Positions 25,246-33,858 of a DNA stretch of 35,974 nucleotides are shown one piece after another. The position numbers were made by a program, and so were the translations under genes. Positions within the stretch are counted from its first letter, which is position 1. The number at the start of each line of letters is the position of its first letter. The notes beneath the pieces were generated by a model that was given only the letters and a program-made list of their open reading frames with translations, ran no database searches and had not been told where the DNA came from. Source of the stretch: Enterococcus sp. (lineage in GTDB: Bacteria; Bacillota; Bacilli; Lactobacillales; Enterococcaceae); the NCBI RefSeq assembly GCF_022711995.1, contig NZ_JALAHI010000006.1, positions 1 to 35,974 on the forward strand, given 5' to 3'.

Positions 25246-26382
25246 ATGCGGTTTTTACATACAGCAGATTGGCACATTGGAAAAAAATTACACGGGTATG
25301 ATTTATTAGAGGATCAGAGCTACATCATTGATCAAATGATTGCATTGGCGGAAGAACAATCAGTAGATGCTTTCATCATTGCTGGGGATCTTTATGATCG
25401 TACAGTGCCAGCTGTGGATGCAGTGAAATGTTTAAATGAAAAAATAGCGAAAATCAATTTAGAAAAAAAGTTGCCGCTACTAGCAATTTCTGGAAATCAT
25501 GATAGTCCGACGCGACTTGAAACCGGGAGTCCATGGTTTAAAAATACCCAATTTTATTTAACGACTTCCATTGAAGAAAGTATTGAGCCAATTGAGTTTA
25601 CGGACACGCAATTTTTCTTGTTGCCTTATTTTGAACCCATCGAAGCGCGTTTGTTTTTTGATGAAAAAATCACCACCATCGCTCAAGGTGTCATGCGGGT
25701 GGTTGAAGAGATGAAGCGCCGCTTCGATTCCAAGAAGAAACACGTTTTAGTGACTCACTTTTTTGTAGCTGGTTCGAGTCAGACGGATTCGGAAACCAAA
25801 ATTCAAGTAGGTGGATTGGATAGCGTCCCCACGACAGCTTTTGAGGGATTTGATTATGTTGCATTGGGGCATCTGCATGCCAATAATGCACTAAATCATG
25901 AACGGATCCGTTATAGTGGCTCTCCATTGAAATTCTCTTTGTCTGAAATCACCAATGAAAAAGGGGTCTATATTATCGATACCCAAACCAATGAGCAAAC
26001 TTTTTACCCATTAAAACCGAAAAGAGATCTTCAACAATATACCGCTTCATTTGAAAATTTGATGGATCCAGTGTTTTATCGTCAAATCGATCGGGAAGCA
26101 TTTTTGCATTTTACCTTAACGGATCGGGCAGTGATTCCTAATATGATGAATCAATTGCGGCGGGTCTATCCGCGAATTTTATCGGTGGAGCGGCAATCTG
26201 GCAGAATCGTCAATAAGAAAAAACGGACATTCGCCGATGAAGAGGAGCCGCAACAAGTGATCGCTCATTTTTTTAAAGAAATGACTGGCGAACCGTTAAA
26301 TGAGCAGCAGCAAAAATGGCTGATAGGTTTGACAGAAGGGGAAGAAAAGGAGAGAGAACAGTCATGCAGCCAAGAAAACTAA
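25246..26382 (+). CDS. sbcD: Exonuclease SbcD (Mre11-like nuclease subunit)
   Basis: Mn-dependent nuclease subunit of the SbcCD complex, which cuts DNA hairpins and protein-blocked ends. It has 378 residues. The phosphoesterase motifs are in order: HTADWHIGKKL (Asp8, His10), IIAGDLYDR, ISGNHDSP, VTHFF and LGHLHANN. A C-terminal cap domain follows. AGGGTGGG precedes the ATG. Its 3' end overlaps sbcC by 19 bp, ensuring coupled expression of both subunits. The assignment is firm. Confidence 0.96.
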   Translation: MRFLHTADWHIGKKLHGYDLLEDQSYIIDQMIALAEEQSVDAFIIAGDLYDRTVPAVDAVKCLNEKIAKINLEKKLPLLAISGNHDSPTRLETGSPWFKNTQFYLTTSIEESIEPIEFTDTQFFLLPYFEPIEARLFFDEKITTIAQGVMRVVEEMKRRFDSKKKHVLVTHFFVAGSSQTDSETKIQVGGLDSVPTTAFEGFDYVALGHLHANNALNHERIRYSGSPLKFSLSEITNEKGVYIIDTQTNEQTFYPLKPKRDLQQYTASFENLMDPVFYRQIDREAFLHFTLTDRAVIPNMMNQLRRVYPRILSVERQSGRIVNKKKRTFADEEEPQQVIAHFFKEMTGEPLNEQQQKWLIGLTEGEEKEREQSCSQEN

Positions 26383-29300
26383 TCATGAAAAATTTTGGTC
26401 CTTTCATTCATGAGGAACTGGATTTTGGCGATTTTCAAGAAGGCGGTCTGTTTCTAGTCAGCGGCAAAACCGGGGCTGGCAAAACAACGATTTTTGATGG
26501 GATGACATTCGCTTTGTTTGGAGAAACCTCTGGAAATCTGCGATCCGGCAAAGAAATGCGCTCGACATTCGCTTCTCCTACAGAAGAGACAAGTGTCCGT
26601 TTTTCCTTTGACCATCAACATTTACACTATGAGATTGAACGGCGTCCCGAACAAGTCTTAGCCAAAAAACGCGGCGATGGGGTCACGAATCAAGCCGCCA
26701 AAGTGCGATTAACGATTTTTGATCAGCAAGGAAAAGAACGGAAACAAATCAGCAAAAAAAATGAAGTAGATGCGTTTATCAAGGATTTGCTTCAGCTGGA
26801 TGCCAAACAATTTTTCCAAATCATTTTGCTGCCTCAAGGAGAATTTCGCAATTTCTTGATTGCCAGCAGCAACGAGAAAGAAAAAGTCTTGCGGAATATT
26901 TTTGGGACAGAAATGTATCAACGCTTCAATGATTGGTTGAAAGAACAGGTCAAAAAACAAACCAAGCAAATCGAAAAACAGCAAACAGCCGCTGATCATT
27001 TGATCACTCGCTTTGAATGGGCTGAACCGGCTGCTCCGGTTTCATTGGTTGAGACCCTGGACTACTGGCAGACAGATCTTGAAAAACAACGAAGCCTGCA
27101 GCAAACCATTGAAGCTAAAAAGAATCAAGCGGAACAAGAGAAAAAGACGATTCAAGAAGCTTTTTATTCAGCAAAAGAAATCCATAAAGCACTAGCCGAG
27201 GAGCAGGCACTTCGCCAACAAGCAGAGGCGTTGGCTACAAAGGAAAGCCAAATTTCAGAAGATCGGCTTCGATTACAGCAATTGGATTGGGCCTATGAGC
27301 AGCAAGCTATTTTGCGTCAAAAAGAGGAACGAACAGCAGAAGCCGCACAGGCGATTCAGCAACTGGAAGCCAATCGGCAAGCATTACTGCAATGGCAAGA
27401 AGCTCAAAATAAATGGAACGAAAACCGTGACATACAGGAAGATCTCAAAAAACAGCAAGTGGTTATCACGCAGCGTCTGCAAGTATTGGCACAATTAAAA
27501 CCCTTAGCTGAACAAGTCCAACAGCAACAGCAGACTGTGACTGCTTTACAAAAAGACGTGGCTCAACAAGAAAAACAAGCCCAGCGCTTGCGAGAACAAG
27601 AAATGCTGGTCGTGGATTTGGAGCAAGAATTAAAAGCAGCTATTCAAAAGCATTCGGTTTACCAAGAGCAGGAAGTCCTATTGGTTCGGGGAGAAAATCT
27701 CCTGAGTCAATGGCAACGATTGGAACAAGAAGTGCTGCAGCTATCAGCAAAAAAACAACAACTCACAGACCAACAACAACAATTGCAAGCAGACCAGCAG
27801 CAGTTAGTTGCCACACAGGAGCAGTTGACCGCTGAATTGGTGCAAGAAAAAAGTCAAAATGCCAAGATGCAGATTGCTCGTCTGAGTCTGCTACTGGTGG
27901 AAGGAGAGCCTTGTCCTGTCTGCGGTTCTTGTCAGCATCCTGCCGCTCAAACCCATGTGGATTATAGTAATGAAGACATTATTGATAGCGAGCGAACCCT
28001 AGAAACGTTAGAAAACCAGCTGAATCAAGTGGCGACAGACCGCTCAACGAATCAGCTACTTCTGGAGCAAGTCATTGAGCAATTGCAAATTCTCCAACAG
28101 GAAGAGGTAAGTCTGCAAGAAAAACAACAAACTGCCTATGAATCACTGAGGGAGCTTCTTCGGCCAGTGATTGAAACGTTATTTGTCGAAGAAATGCTGC
28201 TGAATGAGGAAGATATTGAAGCGGCTGATCCAAAGGGGATTGACGAAAAGCTGACAGAAACGGAAATTGCAGAAACCTATTTTCTCTGTCAAAAAATCAA
28301 TCAACAAATGAAACAACAGTTTACAACGGACAGTCAGAAACTGACCGAAGCCCAAGCAAGTAAACGTCAAGTTGAAGAAGAACGAATGACACTTGAAGCA
28401 AGTCGTCAGACAGCCAGTGATGCTTTGCGTTTGGAAGAAGGCAAGTTAACTTCCCTGCAAGAGCAAACCAATGGGGTTACGTTGGAACAGTTGGCTGAAG
28501 AGCAAAATGAATTAACCAACCAGTCCCAGCACTTGACAGCTTTGGTTGAAGCCGATCAGTTAGAAGAACAGCGGTTGAAGGAACAGTTTACCGTCTTGAC
28601 AGAGCAGCAGCGAAATCTGCAACAGTTTCTGGCAGATAAGCAGCAAGCTGCTCAATTGGCTCAAGAACGCTTGGAAGAAGTGTTGCCAGCAGATTGCAGC
28701 GAAGAAGAAATGCGTCATTTGCTAAATGATATGAATCAACGTACTGTCTTACGAAAAGCGATCGAAACTTATGAGCAACAGCAGCGATTTGTTCAGCAAC
28801 GGCAATTGGAATTGGCGCAATTCCTGCAAAACAAAACCATTCCCGATCTTGAAGAACTCGAAGCGCAGCTTCGACAACAGGAGCAGGTAACAGAACAGTT
28901 ACAAGAACAAGCGATTCGAGGAAATGAGCAACTCAAACAGAATCAGCGATTATTGGAAGAGCTACAAACAATCTATCAACAAAATACGAAGCAACTAGAA
29001 AAAATCAGTCATTTACAACAACTATCCGAAGTCATCAATGGAGAAAATGAGAAGAAAACCAGCTTGGAACGCTATGTGCTGCAACGATTTTTAACAGAAA
29101 TCTTGGAAGTGGCCAATGTTCGTTTGGCTCGGTTAACCAGAGGTCGCTACCAATTCGAGTTGGCAGACAAAGTGGGCAGTTACCGCAGTTCGACAGGTCT
29201 AGAGATCGATATCTATGATGACAATGCGGGAAGTCTGAGACGAGCGCATACCTTATCCGGAGGGGAAAGCTTTATTGCTGCACTGGCGTTAGCCATCTCA

Positions 29301-29546
29301 CTAGCCGACGTGATCCAAAACCGGTCTGGTGGTATCGAGATCGAAGCACTGTTTATCGACGAAGGTTTTGGCTCCCTTGATGAAGAATCGTTGGAAATGG
29401 CGATGGAAGCACTAGAAATGATTGAAAACGAAGGGCGGATGATTGGGATCATTAGTCATGTACGAGAATTAAGAGAACGAATCTTGCAACAAGTCATTGT
29501 TCAGACCGACGGCAGTGGACAAAGCAAGATTCGCACATCACTTTAG
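26364..29546 (+). CDS. sbcC: Exonuclease SbcC (Rad50-like ATPase subunit)
   Basis: SMC-like ATPase of 1060 residues that partners SbcD. The N-terminal Walker A is SGKTGAGKTTIFDG. Long Gln/Glu-rich coiled coils run to both sides of a zinc hook, CPVC, at Cys517 and Cys520. The C-terminal signature LSGGESF and Walker B ALFIDEGFGSLDE complete the ATPase head. The ATG at 26364 is chosen: it gives the typical start MQPRKLIMKNFGPF with AAGGAGAG upstream, while the in-frame ATG at 26316 adds sixteen residues lying inside sbcD. The coiled coil is extremely rich in Gln, which is common in lactic acid bacteria. Confidence 0.96.
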   Translation: MQPRKLIMKNFGPFIHEELDFGDFQEGGLFLVSGKTGAGKTTIFDGMTFALFGETSGNLRSGKEMRSTFASPTEETSVRFSFDHQHLHYEIERRPEQVLAKKRGDGVTNQAAKVRLTIFDQQGKERKQISKKNEVDAFIKDLLQLDAKQFFQIILLPQGEFRNFLIASSNEKEKVLRNIFGTEMYQRFNDWLKEQVKKQTKQIEKQQTAADHLITRFEWAEPAAPVSLVETLDYWQTDLEKQRSLQQTIEAKKNQAEQEKKTIQEAFYSAKEIHKALAEEQALRQQAEALATKESQISEDRLRLQQLDWAYEQQAILRQKEERTAEAAQAIQQLEANRQALLQWQEAQNKWNENRDIQEDLKKQQVVITQRLQVLAQLKPLAEQVQQQQQTVTALQKDVAQQEKQAQRLREQEMLVVDLEQELKAAIQKHSVYQEQEVLLVRGENLLSQWQRLEQEVLQLSAKKQQLTDQQQQLQADQQQLVATQEQLTAELVQEKSQNAKMQIARLSLLLVEGEPCPVCGSCQHPAAQTHVDYSNEDIIDSERTLETLENQLNQVATDRSTNQLLLEQVIEQLQILQQEEVSLQEKQQTAYESLRELLRPVIETLFVEEMLLNEEDIEAADPKGIDEKLTETEIAETYFLCQKINQQMKQQFTTDSQKLTEAQASKRQVEEERMTLEASRQTASDALRLEEGKLTSLQEQTNGVTLEQLAEEQNELTNQSQHLTALVEADQLEEQRLKEQFTVLTEQQRNLQQFLADKQQAAQLAQERLEEVLPADCSEEEMRHLLNDMNQRTVLRKAIETYEQQQRFVQQRQLELAQFLQNKTIPDLEELEAQLRQQEQVTEQLQEQAIRGNEQLKQNQRLLEELQTIYQQNTKQLEKISHLQQLSEVINGENEKKTSLERYVLQRFLTEILEVANVRLARLTRGRYQFELADKVGSYRSSTGLEIDIYDDNAGSLRRAHTLSGGESFIAALALAISLADVIQNRSGGIEIEALFIDEGFGSLDEESLEMAMEALEMIENEGRMIGIISHVRELRERILQQVIVQTDGSGQSKIRTSL

Positions 29547-29568
29547 AGAAAGGAGGACTTAAAACAAG

Positions 29569-32500
29569 ATGAAATGGAGTATTCCAGAAAAAGTAATTGA
29601 AAGAGGCCGGACTTACTTAAACGAAGGCCGTGTATTGTCCGTGATGCCAGATCCAGAACGAAAGGTCTGGCATGCGGAAGTATTGGGAAGCGAGCTTTAT
29701 TTGGTAGATCTGGATGCAACAGCTAAGGAAATCGATTATTGTCAATGCCCCTATTGGGAAGAGCATCATTACTGCAAGCATACGATTGCTGTTGAACTTT
29801 ATTTACGGAAACAAGGCAAAACCAGACAAATCACAGTGGACAAAAAGCTTGTCAAAGCGGCGTTTTCAGCCTCAGAGATGTTTTCACAAGGCTTCAATCG
29901 GCTCCAATCCAACCAGCAGACAGTCACACCTTTGCAGATCGAATACCGAGTGGAGAACCTAACCACGAACCCTTACCATCAAGAGATGGATGTTTTGGGA
30001 ATTTCATTAAAAGTCGGCCAGCGGGGGACTTCAAAGACCTATGTCGTCAAAAACATCTATAAGTTTTTGCAAGTCTATCAAGAAAAGAAGAGCTATCAAG
30101 CCAACAAACAAACCGAGTTCCTTTTAACCAGTGACGCCTTTGATCAAATCAATAATGAGATTTTGATCCGTCTCTTAGGAATCGCACAAACCCAGCAGCT
30201 GATTGGTCAAGCCGGCATCCAAATCAAAGGGAAACTGGATAAGAAATATTTGCTGCTGCCTGTTGAATATGGCAAAGAATTATTACTAAAAATGAATGAT
30301 GCCTATATGCAATTAACGATAGGCAATACGAAGTTTCGACAGGTTGCTTTTTCCGAAGGCAAACCGCTGCAGTTTCGTATCCAAAAGGAACAGGAGCAGT
30401 TTCCATTATCCTTGACAAAAGATTTTGATCACTTATTAAGTTATTACAATTGGGGCGTTCAAGACGAACACATCTATGAATTGTCGATGGATCAAAAAGA
30501 AGTCTATTTGACGATGCAGCAACTATTCAAACGTTTTGAAGAGCCGACAATCGTTTATCCAAAGTCCGAATTATCCAATTTGTTCATGCAAGTCTTGCCT
30601 CATTTACGGAAGATCGGGAAGGTAGAAATCTCAGAAGAAGTAGGGGCAGAGATCCAAGAGAGCCCGTTATCGGTTGTTTTTTCCTTGCGAAAGATCAAAG
30701 GACAGATTGATCTGCAAGTTGATTTCAATTATGGGGCAGTTACTTTTTCAACGGACGAGAAGCATCAGGTGATGCCAGCAAGGCATCCAGAAGTTTTGCG
30801 AGACTATCCGTTAGAAAAACGAATTGAGAAAATCGTGGAACAAATGAAGTATCAAAAGAGTACGAAAAACTGGATCAAAGCGTTACCGGTTGGCGAAGAA
30901 TTGTTTGCCTTCTTTACCCGTGAGATTCCTTTGTTGCGACAACTAGGAGAAGTCCGGATCGGTAAAAAGTTGCGAGAACTCTATTTAGATGCCCAGCAGC
31001 ATCAGCCAACCATCGAAATCGAAGAAAACGGTTCTTGGCTGGATATTCACTTTGATGTCAGCGGCATCGCTGAATCGGAGATCGATGCGGTATTACGAAG
31101 CTTGTTGCAGGCGGATCGTTTTTATACGACAGAAACGGGCCAAGTTCTTTCACTGGAAACAGAAGCCTTCCAAGAAGCTAGTGCCGCATTGCAGAAACTG
31201 CGGACATCGTTTCTCTCGCAAGGAGGTACGCTTCAAGTGCCATTGAATCAAGGCTTGTATTTGCAAGAAGAATTAGCGGATCAAGCAACCTTTAGTCAAG
31301 GATTCAAACAAATGACGACGGACTTGATTCATCCAGAGGAATTTGCTGCGCAATTACCGAATCAGTTACAAGCGACACTCAGACACTATCAAGAAGTTGG
31401 CTTTCGTTGGCTGAAGATGTTGAGTCACTATCAATTTGGCGGTATTCTTGCCGATGAGATGGGATTAGGAAAAACGGTTCAAACCATCAGTTATCTGTTG
31501 TCTGAAAAGCAAGAGAAGCAGCAGTTGAATGCATTGATCGTTGCACCGGCTAGTTTGACCTACAATTGGCAGCAGGAAATCAAACGCTTTGCCCCAACGA
31601 TTCAGTCAGTAGTGATCAGCGGCTCGCGAGAAGAGCGGGGAAGTCAGCTGCAGCAACCGGCAGATGTGCGCATCACCTCCTATGCCAGCTTACGTCAGGA
31701 CATCGATCAGTACCAAGAATTAGGTTTAGCGTATTTGATCTTGGATGAGGCGCAAATGGTCAAAAACAGTGGAACCAAGACCGCACAAGCATTGCGTTCC
31801 TTGGAGGTTCCTCACCGCTTTGCATTAAGTGGCACGCCGATCGAAAATAATCTCGAAGAGCTATGGTCTTTGTTTGAAATGATTATGCCCGGCTTTTTCC
31901 CTAGTAAACAGCGCTACAAAGAATTATCTACGCAAGAAATCGCTAAAATGATCAAACCCTTCATTTTACGTCGGGATAAAAAATCGGTTCTGCAAGATCT
32001 GCCAGAGAAGTTAGAAACGAATTATTATAGTGTACTGACAGAAGAGCAGAAAAAAATCTACCTTGCGTATTTGCGCCAAATGCGGGAAGAAATCGCGCAA
32101 ATGGACACAACGACATTTCGTAAAAACCGAATCAGTATTTTGGCCGGACTGACCCGTTTGCGCCAAATCTGTTGTGATCCTCGGTTATTCGTAGAAGATT
32201 ACGAAGGAACCTCCGGTAAGCTGGAGCAGGTCAAAGACTTGATTCAAGCAGCCAAAGAGAATGGTCGCCGAGTGCTGCTGTTTTCTCAATTTACAAGCAT
32301 GCTGTCGATCATTGAAGAGGAGCTTGCTCAAGTGGGGCTGGAAACCTTTTATCTTCGCGGAAGTACACCACCTCAAGACCGCCTCAGCATGGTAGATGCC
32401 TTCAATAGTGGAGAGAAAGATGTCTTTTTGATCTCATTGAAGGCCGGTGGTACTGGTTTGAATCTGACCGGAGCAGATACAGTCATTTTATATGACCTAT

Positions 32501-32739
32501 GGTGGAATCCTGCGGTGGAAGAGCAAGCTGCTGGTCGGGCCCATCGGATCGGTCAGAAAAAGGTTGTGGAAGTGTGGCGTATGATCGCGGAAGGAACGAT
32601 TGAAGAACGAATGAATGCCTTGCAACAGGAAAAACGTGAGCTTTTCCAAAAAGTTATTCAAGGCAATGAAACTCAGCTTAGTCAAATGACGGAAGAAGAT
32701 ATTCGTCTGATTCTAAGCATTGGGGAAGAAGATCTCTAA
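29569..32739 (+). CDS. SNF2-family ATPase with SWIM zinc finger
   Basis: Swi2/Snf2 DNA-translocating ATPase of 1056 residues. An N-terminal SWIM zinc finger has Cys58, Cys60, Cys69 and His71 (CQCPYWEEHHYCKH). A middle region of about 500 residues of bacterial-SNF2 type follows. The C-terminal motor has Walker A DEMGLGKT near 630, the DEAQ box near 725, SGTPIENNLEELWSL and motif VI AGRAHRIGQ. Such proteins remodel nucleoprotein or clear stalled RNA polymerase; the exact role here is unknown. The ATG follows AAAGGAGG 22 bp after sbcC, so it is probably the third gene of a DNA-maintenance operon. Confidence 0.93.
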   Translation: MKWSIPEKVIERGRTYLNEGRVLSVMPDPERKVWHAEVLGSELYLVDLDATAKEIDYCQCPYWEEHHYCKHTIAVELYLRKQGKTRQITVDKKLVKAAFSASEMFSQGFNRLQSNQQTVTPLQIEYRVENLTTNPYHQEMDVLGISLKVGQRGTSKTYVVKNIYKFLQVYQEKKSYQANKQTEFLLTSDAFDQINNEILIRLLGIAQTQQLIGQAGIQIKGKLDKKYLLLPVEYGKELLLKMNDAYMQLTIGNTKFRQVAFSEGKPLQFRIQKEQEQFPLSLTKDFDHLLSYYNWGVQDEHIYELSMDQKEVYLTMQQLFKRFEEPTIVYPKSELSNLFMQVLPHLRKIGKVEISEEVGAEIQESPLSVVFSLRKIKGQIDLQVDFNYGAVTFSTDEKHQVMPARHPEVLRDYPLEKRIEKIVEQMKYQKSTKNWIKALPVGEELFAFFTREIPLLRQLGEVRIGKKLRELYLDAQQHQPTIEIEENGSWLDIHFDVSGIAESEIDAVLRSLLQADRFYTTETGQVLSLETEAFQEASAALQKLRTSFLSQGGTLQVPLNQGLYLQEELADQATFSQGFKQMTTDLIHPEEFAAQLPNQLQATLRHYQEVGFRWLKMLSHYQFGGILADEMGLGKTVQTISYLLSEKQEKQQLNALIVAPASLTYNWQQEIKRFAPTIQSVVISGSREERGSQLQQPADVRITSYASLRQDIDQYQELGLAYLILDEAQMVKNSGTKTAQALRSLEVPHRFALSGTPIENNLEELWSLFEMIMPGFFPSKQRYKELSTQEIAKMIKPFILRRDKKSVLQDLPEKLETNYYSVLTEEQKKIYLAYLRQMREEIAQMDTTTFRKNRISILAGLTRLRQICCDPRLFVEDYEGTSGKLEQVKDLIQAAKENGRRVLLFSQFTSMLSIIEEELAQVGLETFYLRGSTPPQDRLSMVDAFNSGEKDVFLISLKAGGTGLNLTGADTVILYDLWWNPAVEEQAAGRAHRIGQKKVVEVWRMIAEGTIEERMNALQQEKRELFQKVIQGNETQLSQMTEEDIRLILSIGEEDL

Positions 32740-32758
32740 AGGATTTTATTCCGAAAGG

Positions 32759-32882
32759 AAAAAACGGGACCGTGACATAAGTCATCATCCAACAAGTTAA
32801 ACCGAATAGTATTTTATTGCAATAATAGATACTGTTCGGATAGTGTTACTTGTAGGAGACTTATGACAAAGTCCTGTTTTTT
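32759..32882. terminator. 124-nt nested palindrome, bidirectional terminator
   Basis: Outer arms of 25 nt (32759-32783 and 32858-32882) begin AAAAAACGGGAC and end GTCCTGTTTTTT, with four mismatched or G-U positions. Further in, ACAAGT/ACTTGT, CCGAATAGTAT/ATACTGTTCGG (one G-U) and a perfect TTATTGCAATAA core (32814-32825) follow on essentially the same axis (32820.5). T runs lie beyond both ends, and the right one overlaps the HAD stop codon. Terminating both convergent genes is the simplest role. Confidence 0.75.
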
Positions 32883-33613
32883 TAGTGCGCCATAGCAGCA
32901 ACTTCTGTTAATGAGAGGATTCCTGCAGTCAGTTCTTCAAAGGCAGTCAATGTACAATCAGGTTGACAATTTTTGATTTGTGGCGCTTTCCGGCCTCGAT
33001 GATTGAGCCAAAGGGCTTGCCAGCCAGCTTGTTTACTGCCAAATACATCATTGTCGAAATTATCGCCAACGTACAATGTCCGGTTTGGATCTAAATCAAA
33101 TCGTTCTTCAGCAAGCTGAAAAAGTTCGATATCTGGTTTTTGAAATCCGGTTGCCTGTGAAATCAGCATATGTTCCGGATGGATCCAACGGGTCAGTTCC
33201 AATTGATCAATTTTCTTTTTTTGGTGATCGGTCGGACCATTGGTGATGATGCCAAGTTTGATAGGGAATGAAGCCAAGGTATCGAGGGTTTCCTTAACGG
33301 CTGGATGAAGTTGGATATTGTCTAGCTCCGCTTCATAAGTCGCTTGAAAGACTCGGCTAGCATCAGTTGAGAGAGGAGAATAGCCCAGATCAATCAATGA
33401 TTGACAAAGTCTAAAGGTACGAAATTCTTCTAACGTCCATTCTTTTGAGATGACTTTTCCAAAATGGTCATCACTATGTACGCGAAAACGAATATAAAGA
33501 GGATGGAGATCAGATACTGCTACTTCTGGAATGATGGTTGTAACTGCATTTCTAAATGGTTGTTGTTGATCGTATAATGTATCGTCGACATCAAAGATTA
33601 CCGCATTAAGCAA
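32882..33613 (-). CDS. HAD-superfamily hydrolase, YjjG-like
   Basis: Haloacid-dehalogenase-type phosphatase of 243 residues. Motif I is FDVDDTLYD with nucleophile and acid Asp. Motif II is ITNG, the Lys motif lies in QKPDIELF and motif IV is YVGDNFDNDVFGSKQAGW. The nearest well-studied relatives, such as YjjG, act on nucleoside monophosphates, but the substrate cannot be told from sequence. The TTG at 33613 is preferred, with GAAAGG 10 nt upstream, giving MLNAVIFDVDDTLY; a TTG at 33631 would include the ribosome binding site in the coding sequence. It is a single gene, convergent with the SNF2 gene. Confidence 0.92.
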   Translation of the reverse strand: MLNAVIFDVDDTLYDQQQPFRNAVTTIIPEVAVSDLHPLYIRFRVHSDDHFGKVISKEWTLEEFRTFRLCQSLIDLGYSPLSTDASRVFQATYEAELDNIQLHPAVKETLDTLASFPIKLGIITNGPTDHQKKKIDQLELTRWIHPEHMLISQATGFQKPDIELFQLAEERFDLDPNRTLYVGDNFDNDVFGSKQAGWQALWLNHRGRKAPQIKNCQPDCTLTAFEELTAGILSLTEVAAMAH

Positions 33614-33637
33614 AAGAGACACGCCTTTCAAATGTAG

Positions 33638-33649
33638 TGAAAATTTTCA
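33638..33649. promoter_or_regulatory. 12-bp palindrome upstream of the HAD gene
   Basis: TGAAAATTTTCA is a perfect palindrome 24 bp before the HAD start codon, near a minus-strand TATTAT. It may be an operator; in AT-rich sequence it could be chance. Confidence 0.2.
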
Positions 33650-33804
33650 TTTTGTTTTCGAACATATAATAGCGGATATTTTATGAGAAAAAAAGGGCAT
33701 AAAGCTTGATAAATAAAGGTTTTATTTACTAATTTTAAAAATCCTTGATCTTATCGCTTTTTCAAATTTGAGTGAATTTTACCCTTTTCAATTGATTTCT
33801 CATT

Positions 33805-33833
33805 TTGCTTTTCAAGAATGACTTGCTTATAAT
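33805..33833 (+). promoter_or_regulatory. ABC exporter promoter
   Basis: TTGCTT (33805-33810) and TATAAT (33828-33833) are separated by 17 bp, with the start of transcription near 33840 just before the ribosome binding site. Confidence 0.7.
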
Positions 33834-33858
33834 GGAGAATAAACGAGGAGGGGAAAGA

